From positions 310,001 to 374,000 of the forward strand of contig MU400540.1 of NCBI GenBank assembly GCA_022578965.1: DNA of 64,000 bases. Reading direction: 5' to 3'. The DNA comes from Xylaria sp. FL1777 (taxonomy: Eukaryota > Ascomycota > Sordariomycetes > Xylariales > Xylariaceae). The notes under the pieces are model-generated. The model was not told where the DNA came from, searched no databases, and saw nothing but the letters and a program-made list of their open reading frames with translations. Position 1 is the stretch's first letter, and each line of letters begins with the position of its first letter. This document shows, one piece after another, positions 20,554 to 33,009 of the stretch. Position numbers and translations under genes: made by a program.

Positions 20554-23500
20554 TTACCGCGGGATCAGTGAATCCTGCTCAGAGTTCAAAGGCCTGAGGT
20601 AAGTATCTTCTACAAAATAGTCCGCAAATGGCCTCTCGTCCAGACTGAGGTGGACCGAAGGAGCAATACTTGGCGTCCCAGTGCTCGACAGGGAATGAAC
20701 TGTCGCTTGGGGGCTCACAACGGGCATCAGAAACTGCGATTCGAAGTCGGAGTCGGGAAGTGCCTCCACGCTCTGCTGGGCAGCTGTTATGTGTCCGTGA
20801 TGGCGAATCTGAACCTGATCTGGCTCACGGAGTAGGGAAATTCTACTTTGAGATCCGACAGAAGGAGTCACAGACGATACATGGGCCTCCAGCTGAGATC
20901 TCGACGCAAACGAACCGGACGTAGTAGCCACGGCATAAACTGAGTTGTCATTTCTCAAACGTGAGGTATCGTCATTGAGCGGAGTATTAGCCACCTCACT
21001 CTGTTCTTCGCCGACAACCTCGATACCCCATCTCATTGTACCATTCTCGTCGTTAAACCAGCCTAGCCGCACCCTCGTGCTCGGGTCGAGCCTAAAATTG
21101 TTGACAGCCTTCTCCCGTGCGAGCTTCAGGAGCCGCTGGCTTCCGGCCATCAGGACAGCTACGTCAGCAATACTATTGACCCGTCTCAGGAGCAGGGTAG
21201 TGTATCTCCGGGACGCGATTGTCAAGGTAATCCCTACGATGATCAGATAAGCCAGTATAGATAAGCAGATCCACGCTGCAAGTTTAGAGATCTTCAGCAG
21301 TTCCACCGAGCGAGATATATGCATAGTGACTGTCCCATTAACAGACATCACATCGGCTCTTGAGCTCTTAGTCACCGGTCCGTCGAGGTCGTTGGGAAGC
21401 TTCTCTCCGGGCGGTTGAAACACATAGCCACCAGTGGTAAAAGAAACGTTATTACTGGCGAAATGTTGAAACAGAGCTGTGAAAGTTTGCTGGGCCGTGC
21501 GCTCCAGTGTCTCCAAGTCAAGGAGCGCTTCGTGGTCGTAATTAACGAGTGATAGCATGGAATATGTCATCAAGTCGACGTTCAGACCAGACTGGCGAAT
21601 GTTAAAAGTTTGGTCCTCAATGCTCTCGGATTTTGTGAAGAGGTAATTTAGATTAGTTCCTTGGATCTCATCTAGATCCGCTGCGCCAAGCAGTGCAGTG
21701 AGGAAAAGGATTCCGTGAGAGGTTGTGATATTGATGGCGAAACCAGATACGGAATCATTGTACTGGTGCTTTTTGAAATCGTCAGCCCATGCAGAGTGAT
21801 CTGGTTGTGGTTCTCCGTGAAGTGCAAAGTCGACAACATTCCCATCTGTCGCATCGACTGTAACTGTAGCATTTGCTGTCTCAATGATAGGCATGCAGTT
21901 CAGAACAGCCATCCTCGGCTTTTCAGCCCACAGCAATCGAGGAAGACATCCAAAAGTATCCAAGATGCCGCAATAGCCCTCCACAGGTAGACCATGAATC
22001 CATTTCACCGTGAAGTTCGTAGGCCATGTTCCGGCGAAATCGGGGTAGGACGAGCCATTCTGTAAATTCGGTGACCAATACCCCACCGACCCTGGGGCTA
22101 TCTGCCCGTCGGTCTTGTTTTGGCAGCATTGGAACCTCTTGTTGTTGACAAAAAATGTCGAGTAGTTACCTTGAGGGTCGGGTTGTCGGTCTAGATAGAG
22201 CAAGACATTTTCGGTGCCAATACCGTCGTATCCGTCGCCAGACAATCCGAGCTCAAACCCGCGAGACATGGCTTTTGTGTTCGTTTCTTTATCCCATTGC
22301 GTGGTATTTGTCAGGTCCCATTCAGTGAGCCAGGTCTCGCTATCTACCAGATCCAAGTGCTCGTATGGAGAGCACTCGAGCCGTGCACGGATCGCCGAAC
22401 TCTCTACAGTCGCGTTTGTTGGATATTTCGGTGTCGCCGTTTGATTTCCCGTGTTCTGAAGCGTCATCGAAGGGACCATAGATAAATCATACGGAACGAA
22501 GCTCCAACCTCCCGAACTCCAGGGTGGTTCCGATCCGTTCAGTGAAGTCTGCACTGCCGCACCGTATATCCACGATGTCCTCATATTTTCGAACAATTCC
22601 GAAAGAACGGTTTTTTTATAATTGCCTGCATGGGATGTGAACTGTTCAGTCCCCGCTGATAGTTGTGGGACTTGCCGTAGTTCGAGTTGTCGCGGTGCAT
22701 CGACCACAAGCGGCAGTGCTCCGGCCTCTCTAGTCCAGAGGGATGACATCGCAATAGTGACTGCTGAGGTCAGAACAAGGGGAACGTGAATACCAGAAGA
22801 TTCAATTCAACGTACGTATCTCAGACAAAAAAGCGCCGGTGCAAACCAGAGCTAGTACCCAGTGGCTACGCTTCAACGCCCTCCAAGTTGCCCACAGTAG
22901 ATATGAAGAAATGTATGAAATCAACGCCCCTTCGGATCCAGACCTAGTGATCGATTTTTTCGCAAGAACTAGGTATGGCTGTATCCTCCGAAGCGTTGTG
23001 TCAAGCGAAGCCCACCAGAGGCCAATACTAACTGCGACAATAGTCGTGATAAGAGAGGCTGGGTTCACATCTCCCAGATCAAGACCACCGACCGAAATGT
23101 CAAACGCATATACGAAGGCAGTTTGGTAGAGCCCAACAGCATCGGAGTACCAGTAAAGATACGCTATCGCTGTTAATATAGTCAAAAGCAATAATATTAG
23201 TATGACAAACATCCGTATCGAGAAGGTGTGGGATTGCTTTTCCCGGTGAGCAGAATTCAGCAAGCTACGCTGATATGACCCTTGTTTCTGTGAAGTGGGC
23301 ATGTTGGTAAGGCGTCCAGGACTTTCATGGGCAATGAGACGAATTCGGCCTTGACTTAACAGGTATCTTTTGTCCGACAGTGAAAGCTCCAGGTCCTTTG
23401 AATAAGTACTATGTAAGCTATCGAGTGATTGTAACGTGCCCGCTTCGTTTGAGATCAGTTTCGCTACGCGGATAGGCGGCGCTGGGTCCGCGAAGAGCCC

Positions 23501-25309
23501 CAGCGGCCGCCTGGATAGCCGCGTGGTAATGAGAACGGTGGACAAAAGAATGATTTGCAGGAATAGGGAGATTTCCAATATAATGGCCACAGAAGATACC
23601 ACTACTACTCGTCGTTTCGTGTCTATGATAGTCCCAGCTATACCGACTGTATCACCCCCAGATACAGTGTCAAAGACATCACGTAGCAGCTCGCCAAAGA
23701 AGCGCTTTTTGACACGCCCGACATTCCGAATGAAGGATGGGTCGGTTACCATTTGCTCTGGGGAAAAGTCGTATAGAGCCGATAACATGATAGCCGGACC
23801 GGAAGCGAAAGCACGGAGGCTTCCCAGAGGCTTCTTCAGATGCATACTCCAGTTCGTATTGTTGAGAAAAACGCGCTGGAATGATGACAAGTCTGCAAAG
23901 GTACTGGGGATTGGTTTGCGGATAGACGAATATTCGAGCTCATCTATCTCAACCAAGGAAGCGCTCTTTGAAAGGGTGACCGTGACGCTGGGATCCCCCA
24001 TGAAATAGCTCGTTTTACAGGTTTGGCCTATGACCGTAGCATTTGCGAAAGTCGCCCGGTAAAAAGGCTTGGAAAGGAAGATAATCTCATCTTGCGTACA
24101 CCCGCTGATGTCTAATGGGCTGTCAAACCCCGCGCCAAAGGCGGTAGTAATATTGATATCGCGCAAGCCAGACCACACTGCACCGCCAGATCCAGACAGG
24201 TCTTCCCCCTCCGCGAGAGTAAAGTTAAGAGCGCATCCCGATGGAGATAAAAGCCTAGCTCTATGTGCTGGAACCGTAGTATTGAGTTCAGGTACGAACC
24301 AATCCAAAGGAACGAACTCGACGAGGTTCATTTGTTCACAATTCACATCGACGTCAAATACCGTAGTCTTCGCTGACCAGGTCTGTACCGAATCGGAGAC
24401 TATCGGTCCCAACGGTGCACTGCCTATCGTCGATGGCCAAAAAGGTAGCACAGCATGGTTATCGGTGATCCACGCCGACGTTGTGACATTCTGAAGAAGA
24501 CTACTCACGGTGCGGAAATATGTGGTACCTATCGGGTTCGCTTGAAGCGGCAGAGCTGACGATATATCGAGTTGAGAAAACGCTGGTTCCTTAGCGAAAA
24601 GAACATCCTGGGAAACCAGCAACGTCGAGGAGAATGGTGATATAATGAGGAAGCTGAACATGAAGGCGACAGTGGCACATAGCATGGCCCAGTTGGTCTT
24701 CTTGATATTGCGCTTCGGCAGGCTCGCTAAAAGGGACTCCCACCAGGCATCAGCCATCCAAGTAAGAGACTGTTTAGCCGAGGCACCGGAAGGTGAGGCG
24801 AGATTGGCGAATGGCTGTGTTCGTTTGACATCATTGAGTAGTATTGACAGAAGAATGCCATGAACAACAGCAAATAGTGTCGGTACAAATTTCGAAAGGA
24901 TGATAATGCCTCCTGACCCATCGTCGGCGACAAGACCCATTTTGCGGGCGGATAGTACGTGAACAATCACCACTAGGATCTCTAACACAGCAGTAAAAGC
25001 AAGGAATGATGCCAGACAGGACCAACGTAGTGTATACGGAAGCCAAGTCGGTGTTGTCTCAGTGTAGCCCGAGTTAGAACTTTCATGTGTTCTGTCGAGC
25101 GCGACATGGCCAACTTTCGTGGTCGAGCTTGCTGCGCTATCCCATGACGGTGTTGGGATGTGTGGGACATCTGTAGGATACCGAATGGTACTGCTTGTTG
25201 ACGACTGATAGTCTGTTAAATGGTGGTATTCAGTACGATCATCTTCTTCTTGGGCGTGGGGCAAGACTCGATATGAGAGGCGAGGATTCTGAGTGAAGGA
25301 TGCACGCAT
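20554..25309 (-). CDS. Large DUF3433 multi-pass membrane protein
   Basis: Two exons, 25309-22816 and 22760-20554, give 1566 aa. The two long frames are joined by a 55-nt intron with a GTACGT donor. Splicing to the second AG yields FLSEILTIAMSSLWTREAG, typical of the middle of DUF3433 (PF11915) proteins, so this is one gene and not two. Membrane segments include LRWSCLASFLAFTAVLEILV, KFVPTLFAVVHGILLSILL, WAMLCATVAFMFSFLII, VAIILEISLFLQIILLSTVL, MFVILILLLLTILTAIAYLY and, in the second half, AAWICLSILAYLIIVGITLT. Large extracytoplasmic loops carry many N-glycosylation sites. The layout repeats twice, as is usual for the family. Function is unknown; plasma-membrane or vacuolar location is only a guess. 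The acceptor is a NAGNAG tandem. Confidence 0.85.
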
Positions 25310-27113
25310 CCTGGAATGGCCTCGTCAACGATGGGATCAAGGGCATACCTGATTCCGCATGATACTGATTAGGGCGGATAGTTTCTTCAACATAATAAAA
25401 AGACAGAACAGAGTGGTACGACAAGAGGGATAGGACGTCAGCGGAATAAACGCACAGGGGTCCACGCATAGCATTGTATCTCCTTGGCCTCCTTGGCTTT
25501 AAAGCCGCCGACGAACCACATCAGATTATGTAAGCGAGTGAGTATTGAGCTTTGCCTGTATTAGATATAGTTATTACTATAATTAATCCTCACTCATTTA
25601 TTAATAGACGTCTTTTTAAAAATACTTCATCCAGTGTCAATAGTCCTAGATCTTGTTTCAACTTCGTGTGCAGTCAGATCATTTGCACGATTATCCTCAA
25701 AAGTCCTTCGGCAAATGTTATATATTCTTCTTCAAGATAACAACCCCCAAACGCTCACATTATAGCGCAGAGGACCGGGGCTATAGTCAGCAGAGACGCC
25801 CGCACTGCTGTTGGTGGTTGTGCTTCGATGACCATTTACGAAGACTAAGAAATGATAGAAACTACCCGTTGGTCAATCTTATCACGCATTTAGCGTATCA
25901 AACCTTACCCTCCTCTAACTTACGTTGGCATATTAAACAAGCGCAGCTAGCATTTAGAGATGTATACACAATAATAATTTTCAAAGTCTTAGATTATAGC
26001 CGTTTATTTAGGGGTTATTAACATATGATTTATTGTCAACTCATTTCTCTTCAAACGTGCCTGGCGATGTGGTATGCCGTTCTACTAGTTATCAAGTCTC
26101 ATGTCTGGCGCTTCCCGTTTTATCCTCTTATACAAACCGGTGCTCGGTTGATTCGTCCAGAGGAAAAGCTCTCGTGTGATGCAGATTTACTAGGTGGCAG
26201 TTGACTCGATATGTTACTCATTGAAGTACGATGAGCAAAGCCATTAGGGTGAAAAGGACACCATGGAAGATGAGAACCAGTCTGGTCGCAAATGGGACAA
26301 GGCATGATGAATGGATTTTCGCTTTGTGTCTTACGGAATGTATGGTAGTGCGAGGAATAGGAAATTGAGGTGCCTAACCTGGAAGTTATTGTAATCAGTG
26401 ATAGATGCGATAGGAATAAGCATTAGTTGCTCGATCCTAGAAATATATATATCTGTTTCTAACGTAGTGGCTGTCTGTCACGTTGTTAAACAAAGGCCTT
26501 GAACTCTCAAGACTTGATAGATATACTAAAGTCCTTGTAAATGTTTCAAAGCCTCTATAGGTATTTGAGCGCCTACTTCAAATTCTATTACAAGTGTAGA
26601 GTTAAACAAAGACCCCATGAACATACTTCTTGCATAATTTCAACAAAGGAAGTACCGAAACGAATTATCTTTACGGATGTTTAGTTGTTTTACATAGACA
26701 GGAGAAGCTCGCAACTATTCTGAGGGATTAAGGTATTAATTATTATCATCAAATATCCTACGTAACATGATAGTCGTTATTCCTATAATAGAAAATCATT
26801 ACAAGCTATCATTTGAGAATTTATCATGAAAAGGCATAACCCCTGAAACGACATTATATAGCCAACCGTATATATTTTTAATATCCGTAAATTGATATCG
26901 TAATACATAGAACAAAACCTTTCACTGACACAATTAACCATCGCCCGAATATCCTAAATTATTCTATACATCATCCCTAGTGTATACTTCACTTATATCA
27001 CGCCAACCGCTACCTAAACAGATGCTCCAGCCTTCTGCTACAGCTAACGCCGACCCGAGACTTGAGTCACTTCCACCATCAATATATCTCGTCCCTGTAG
27101 ATTCTTTCTCTCC
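25310..27113. other. AT-rich intergenic region, 1.8 kb
   Basis: No supportable gene. The plus frame at 25653-26021 and minus frame at 26120-26305 (which begins MPCPICDQTGSHLPWCPF, with four cysteines) have no match I recognise. The AT-richness of 25550-26030 and 26380-27000 could reflect old, mutated repeat sequence, but no clear element ends are visible. Confidence 0.4.
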
Positions 27114-28756
27114 TCAACTATCAGCCGCTGACCTCGACAGCTTCCCGTAAGCCCACACCGTGAACCGTACCGCATTATCATCCACGAAGCGTGAGCCTAA
27201 ATCAGCAGCCCACATGATTATGAACCCGACGATAACGGCAGCCAGACTAATACCAGTACCGTACCCCCATTTTGAATCCGACCCCGTGAGGCGCAGGAAA
27301 TATTTTCCTAACCAAAAGCCCAGGCTGTGTAGAATAAGCATATGAACTAGATAGAGAGCAAACGACACGCGACCGAGGTACTGCGCGAGTCGATTTGTGA
27401 AGATTCCTTGTAAGAAGCGTGACCTGTCGACTACTAGGACGACAAATATTGCACCCATCGGTTGCCAGAAATAGTTCGCGGCCCCCATATCATGGAAATG
27501 TGCAGGTATTAGCTGGACTAGTGACTTATAGCCATAGCTCTCTGAAGCATGTCGGTTATGGTCTGGCATGCTCAGGATAAATAATGCAGCCAAAAATGCA
27601 GCACTAGAGCATATTTGACGGAAAACTCGGCTCCTAAAACCCATGGGGCACAGCCATCTGTCTTGCGTGACTTCGACATCGTCCTCGCCTTCATCAAGCC
27701 CTGGCTCTCTCGCGCTAGCCGATCGCTGAGATCGCAGGTTCCCTTCGACGATAAGCATGCCTCCTAGAAACAAAAACTCGCCCCAGTGAAGATACCAGAA
27801 TGAATACAAGGCGATGCACAGTGTTATCAAGACGCGCGATCGTGTTGTGCATCTAGACAGCGCAATTGACAAAGAAAAGACGACGAGCGAGCCCTTGAAC
27901 TCTACTGGCAACGTCCATAATGAGTCGCTATATATCCATGCGATGGGACCAGGGCCATACAAGTCAGAAAGAGGCATTAGGGTTTCTACGTAGTTTCCAA
28001 GTTGACCCCAGATCGTATTGAACCGAGGCGGGTTCATCGGTTTTATCGCAGCGCCCGATATGCCTTGTTCAGAATAGCCTCCAAGATATGCGATTACTGG
28101 AGCTGGAGAGCATATAATCACAGCTGGGATAAACAGCCTGGAGTGACGACGGAAGATGGAGGAGGCTAGTGTTTGGTACATCTTAAGATGTTCCTCGTTC
28201 TGGATGAGATGTAGTGGCTTCCAGCTTAGTGCATAGCCTGAAATTACGAAGAAGAGCATGACGTTCGCTTTTCCCGAGATGATGAGACGGATTATGGGAA
28301 GCTGGATGAGGTGGTCGTTCCAGTTAGTCCAGCCGTCGTGGATATCCCAGGGAAACCAGATCAGCGACATATGGTGTAGAACAACGAATAAAGCCGCAAC
28401 ACCACGAAGGCCATCTATATTTTATTAGTCGAATTGAAAAACACGCGAATATATAGACGGGTATACTAACCTAGCCAGGACGTTGGTCCCTGTCTCTTTA
28501 GCTCGACTTGCGTGACCGATGTTTGGAGGAAGCTAGGAAGGAGAACCTTGAGAATTCGAAGCCATTCCAAAAATGATGTTTGCTTTCTGCATTCATTTTT
28601 ACTAGTGGATGATTCATCATAGTTGAAAGAGAAATCAGAGCTTCCCGGGTCTTCTTCTTTTTCGAGATAATCGGTCTCATTCTCGAGTAGATGGTAATTC
28701 GCTGAGCCGTCAGCCTTGCGCAGCCGTAGCTGCTGAAATATCTGGTAAATCTTCAT
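27114..28756 (-). CDS. Acyltransferase-3 family membrane protein
   Basis: Two exons, 28756-28471 and 28414-27114, give 528 aa. The 56-nt intron (GTTAGT donor, CTAAT branch, TAG end) joins QGPTSWL to DGLRGVAALFVVLHHMSLIW. That is the N-terminal hallmark of acyltransferase-3 (PF01757) proteins, with an H-H pair in the first membrane segment. Some ten hydrophobic segments follow (VMLFFVISGYALSW, GSLVVFSLSIAL, FLAALFILSM, AIFVVLVVD, VSFALYLVHMLILHSLGFWL, GISLAAVIVGFIIMWAADLG). Residues 1-85 are hydrophilic and cytosolic. The family transfers acyl groups to sugars or other membrane-bound substrates; the substrate here is not deducible. Start chosen as the ATG at 28756. Confidence 0.87.
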
Positions 28757-30462
28757 TTTACAGGAAAAAATACGAGTGAGTTGCTTCTTAAAATTAGAAG
28801 GTAAGATGTGAGAAATAGTGTATAGCTATAAAATTAACCAAATGCTTCGATAGATGTGACAGATGTGTGCCTACAAACATATGTAGACTACACCAATCTC
28901 CCGTAGCTATACAAAGTAGAAGCATGCTAAGGAATAAGATTCAGTCTCGTACTACCTATTTAAGTATACACCTCTCGCTTCAAGAACAAATTAATGTGAC
29001 TGAATTGTACCCGGGGCGGGTAATACAGATATACACAGGAGCATCAGGGGTAACTGGTGAGGTATCCCGTCGGTTGGCCACACCAGAAAATTTGGGAGAG
29101 TACCTATACTTTTTACGTGATTTAATTAGCACTTTGATTAGCTAACCATTAGCTTTTCGCTTATGTGGCAAGATTTAGCTGCTGGTGACACGCTTGCTGA
29201 ATCACTTATTTGATTTATTCATTAGTGTTCGGGTACATATTGGAGCAAGAGCTTTGCCAGCATAACAAATGACTCCAGCTTGGTTACTATCTCAATGACA
29301 CTGATCTACTTCACGTGTAAGGAGAACGGCCCTCTGGATACCGAGTCAAGACTAACGGTCATGATATTTCTGCATTTTCAGAGTGACATGGCGCGTGTCA
29401 CAACCAGGGTGCACTATCTGTCGATGAACCGTTCGCAACAAGAGTCTCAGAGTAATTAAATCACAACAGCAGATTGCAGTTACACTGTTCCTATCACCAG
29501 GCTCCATGTGCTGCAATAAAATTTTATTATATCTTCACACGTGAAAATGGATTCATGGCTTTAGTGACACTAAGAACAAGTGAATTATCAAGTCTCAACT
29601 TATAGAGCTACTAACATATATGTGATTAAATGTAGCCTTGATGCGGGCCTATTAGGATAAAAAAATAATGAATCATGTTAATCCACCACAGCCGGAGCTT
29701 CATCTCAAAACTGGACAACATTACTTGTCGGCAGAAATAGTGTACAGCTTGTCTAGGAGTCAAATAAATCAAGGAACTGATATTACTGATGTCCTTTACT
29801 CAAATGGGTTCTTACGGCCGGTTTAATTAGGATTGATAATAGTGTGGAATGTTAGCCCTACGTTACCTAGGTATCAAAGTGCCCATCGTACAAGACGCAG
29901 GAACACAGGTCCGGTGCAACTTACCGGTTCGCTCTAAGCATATACACTTCCAGGAAGTCCTACAACACCATATCAATCTAATAGTTTCGGATACCAGATT
30001 TCGTAGCCATGGAGAGCTTCTGGGGCCGGAATTTGAACCTCCTTGATGGTGTTTATTTACTTTTCTTTCCCCCTTTTCCCGTAAGTCGGGACCATTTCTA
30101 CTACGGCAAGGACTTGTATTCGAGATTAGAACAACATACCTTCACTAATCAAGCCTTTTTTGTCCCGAGGTCCCCATTTCCCCCTCCTAATGAGCATAGC
30201 CCCAAGGGCCTATTCGTACTTAACGTCTCTAGGTTATGTGTGATGTAGCGCAGATCCTCGTAACCTGACCCCTTTCCTCGCCTAGACATCTGGTACCTCT
30301 GATACTATGAACTCGTCAGGAATCGCGGAATCAATGGACTTACTCTAAGACAAGTTCATTGATCATTTGAAGACTAATCGTATTTTCTTAGTGCTATAAG
30401 TCTTCATTCTTACTAACTCCGTCACAAACTTGCCTTGCCTTGCCTTGCCTTGCCTTAGGTGC
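28757..30462. other. Intergenic region, 1.7 kb
   Basis: No supportable gene. It contains one TACCTAGGTA palindrome (29874-29883) and a CCTTG pentamer repeat at its right end. The frame at 28867-29145 has no motif. Confidence 0.45.
30430..30456. repeat. CCTTG pentanucleotide microsatellite
   Basis: About five tandem CCTTG units run from 30430 to 30456, followed by AGGTGCCTAGG. The tract ends only a few bases beyond the stop codon of the epoxide hydrolase (30463), so it lies in that gene's 3' untranslated region. Confidence 0.85.
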
Positions 30463-31878
30463 CTAGGTAGTCTTCACCGCGCCCTTCGCACCGTTATTAA
30501 ACATCTCTCTGAGATCCCCCACAATAGCGTCGGGACATTCCCACGCCGCAAAATGCCCTCCTCTGTCATGGTACTTCTCGAAAACCACATTCCCCATAAC
30601 GTGTCCCCAGGATCCGGGCAAGACCATGACATCCCGAGGGAAGTGTGCCAGCCCGATCTTCACGTCCTGCCAGGCCGACAGGTCGTCAAGGGTAGAAGCG
30701 ACCCCGGAACTCATGGCGTGTCGGGTCTCGTAGTACAGCTGAACGGAGGCGCGGGGCCCAGCCGTCGAAAACCAGTAGATGCTAATCCAAGTGCAGACCT
30801 CGTCCTCAGTCCAAGGGTAGTCGTCGGTCCAATCGACAAGCTTCTCGTAGATCCAAGCGAGTAGTGTGGCTGGCGAGTCAGTGAGACCGTAACCGAGAGT
30901 CTGCGGACGTGTACCCTGGACTGTAAGTATGTTAGCAATTAGTCTTGTCCGACTACCTCGAACAAGATCCACCCCCAAAAGAAAAGAAACAAAGTGTAGA
31001 GGGGAAAAAATAGTAGGTACGATATCTTGAAAGCTTGCTGTGGTAAGAACCCCAATAGAAGAATCCACCAATGATTCTCTGCCTAGAACTTAGATATAGG
31101 AATACATACCATGATGATAGCCACTGCCCTCATCCTGGAACCACTTAGAGCGCTCGAAGCCCTTCTTATCTCTCTCGGAGAGGCCAGTGATGAACGTCGA
31201 AATCATGGTGCGAAGCAACATGAGCGGGTTTCTCCACAGACTAGGCTGGGGGTAGGCATCCGTATTCAGATGCTGCGCCTTGATGTGTGCCGGCGCGTAT
31301 CTCTTCCCCATGGCCCTCGTGACCAGGAAGCCCCAGTCGCCGCCCTGCGTGGCGTACTCGTCGTATCCGAGCCGCAGCATGAGCTTATGGAACACCTCGC
31401 CGTGCTTGTCGGCGGTAAAGCCGCGCTTCTTGGAGGCCTCGGAGAAGCCGTACCCCGGCAGCGAGGGCGCGACGACGTGGAACGCCGGCTGCGCGGCGTC
31501 CTCGGGTTCGGTGAGCGGCTTCAGGATCTTGGTCACCTCGAGGAACGACCCCGGCCACCCGTGCGAGAACAGCAGCGGGATGGCGTCTTTCCGGCTGCTT
31601 CGGGCGTGCACGAAGTGCACCTCCAGCGGCTCGAAGCCCGTTGCTTGCAGCTTCGTCGTGAAATGGGGCAATTTGTTCAGCTCGGCCTCGGCCTTCCGCC
31701 AGTCGTACTTCTCCGCCCAGTATGTCGCGAGCCGCTTGACGTCCTTGAGCGGTGCCCCCATGTCTTTGCCGACATCCTCGAGCTCGTCTGGGAAGCGGGT
31801 TCGTCGGAGACGATCGCGCAGATCCTCGAGCCCGGCATCCGAGACTGCGATGGTGAAGGGCCTAATTTCGTCCGCCAT
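30463..31878 (-). CDS. Epoxide hydrolase (EHN domain + alpha/beta hydrolase)
   Basis: Two exons, 31878-31110 and 30920-30463, separated by a 189-nt intron (GTATGT donor), give 408 aa. The first about 110 residues match the epoxide-hydrolase N-terminal (EHN, PF06441) domain (RPFTIAVSDAGLEDLRDRL, WAEKYDWRKAEAELN). The alpha/beta-hydrolase core has the oxyanion-hole motif HGWPGS, the nucleophile D181 in ATQGGDWG and the catalytic H379 in RGGHFAAWE. Splicing produces YHHGVQGTRPQTLGYGL, a family-typical junction. There is no signal peptide. The enzyme adds water to epoxides, usually in detoxification or fatty-acid metabolism. No biosynthetic core enzyme is nearby, so a secondary-metabolite role is not supported. 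Confidence 0.9.
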
Positions 31879-33009
31879 GATATGTTTTTTTTCTAACCTC
31901 TGTCAACCTGGAAAAACAGGGACTTCCCTGCCTTTCTTATGATTTTTTTATGAAGGAAGGGGAGAGTAGTTATAATGTGTGCGGAATAGCAAGGTTGATA
32001 TAATAACTAGTTAGGTAGGGTAATGTGGACGCCACCCCTACATATTACCCTGCAACAGCTGCAGTAAAGCATCTGCAGCTGGGTCTGAAGCTAGCCATGG
32101 TATGTCGTTTGAGAGGAAAGATGTTGGAGGGTGGTCGCTTTGCGTCCGCAAGCGACCATGCCGTGCATGCTAGGCTACCTAGGAAATAGCCCGGCTCTCG
32201 ATTGCTCATATTGACTACACCACCTAACGCAGTACATACTGCGTAACGGGGAAGAAGGGCATCTCCGCTACAGCGGAAAGTGTCCTATTGGCTATACTAG
32301 TACACTACTTGCGGGAGCCGGCGGGAGGAACCATTTTGGGACTCCGTACTGGGGTTGGATGAGATACAATACGCCACAACTATCTTGGCCTACGTTTTCT
32401 TCTCGGGTCGTCGCAATGCCGCGTTTATCATCGTAATTGCACCATGGGTTCGGGAAAGTTATTGTTCTAACCATGAATCATCTTCAACGCTGTCGTACTT
32501 GTAGCTCTAACGCCTGTTATTTACCCATATCGGCGCAGTGTAGGCGCGTTCCGCCATTGTCGTAAGCATTTATTAGCCATCCGGCTGTGTATGAGAGGAT
32601 GCAGACGGTGTGCGGAATGTAATTATGGCACTACAGATATGAGATACCTATGCATGAACATCACGATATGATATGAACCTCCTGGCCGATAAAACCTAGT
32701 GCCATTAATAGTCAATAAGCTTATCTAGTCTCCAGACACAGGCCAACAGATATAAATAGCTACTCCTGGGCCCTTAAAACCTTTAAATTAAATTCCCTCG
32801 AGCCATAAAACGAGTCATTGATTTCATATTTATTTTCACTCAAAAGACCAACATATCATGAGAGAGAGAGAGAGTGCCTCTCGTGTTATGACTTCCGTCC
32901 GTAAACGCCAGAATTGTGCCCGACGCCGAAGATGATTAGCACCAGTCAGTAGCTCACAGCCAAAGCAGCCCTTCTCTCATAACGTCGTTCCATTACCCCA
33001 CCGCTTCTT
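31879..33009. other. Intergenic region containing a chain of hairpins
   Basis: No protein gene. The left half holds six consecutive short inverted repeats (32017-32277, listed separately). A GA dinucleotide tract lies at about 32860-32873. The hairpin block is about 140-400 nt upstream of the epoxide-hydrolase ATG (31878). Confidence 0.6.
32017..32277. repeat. Cluster of six short inverted repeats
   Basis: Seen directly: AGGGTAAT/ATTACCCT (32017-32024 and 32044-32051, with inner GTGG/CCAC). CAGCTGCAG/CTGCAGCTG (32056-32064 and 32073-32081). TGGTCGCTTTGCG with CGCAAGCGACCA (32132-32158, 2-nt loop, one bulge). GGCTA/TAGCC (32173-32191). ACGCAGTA/TACTGCGT (32227-32244, 2-nt spacer). TCCGCT/AGCGGA (32264-32277, 2-nt spacer). 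No coding capacity. What it does is unknown. Confidence 0.75.

Noticed and set aside
25653..26021. 122-codon plus frame in AT-rich DNA
   Set aside because: A faint resemblance to NACHT-protein segments (NLITHLAYQ) is too weak to support a call.
26120..26305. 61-codon minus frame with four cysteines (zinc-ribbon-like)
   Set aside because: No family match, AT-rich surroundings, no neighbouring exon found.
30010..30060. tRNA-like T-arm (rc GGTTCAAAT) on the minus strand
   Set aside because: The flanking bases do not pair into a T-stem and no anticodon or D-arm could be built.
27114..31878. Secondary-metabolite cluster built from the acyltransferase and epoxide hydrolase
   Set aside because: No polyketide synthase, NRPS, terpene cyclase or P450 in the window.
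30711..31942. Long antisense frames over the epoxide hydrolase
   Set aside because: GC-rich third positions of the real gene create open antisense frames; no motifs in them.
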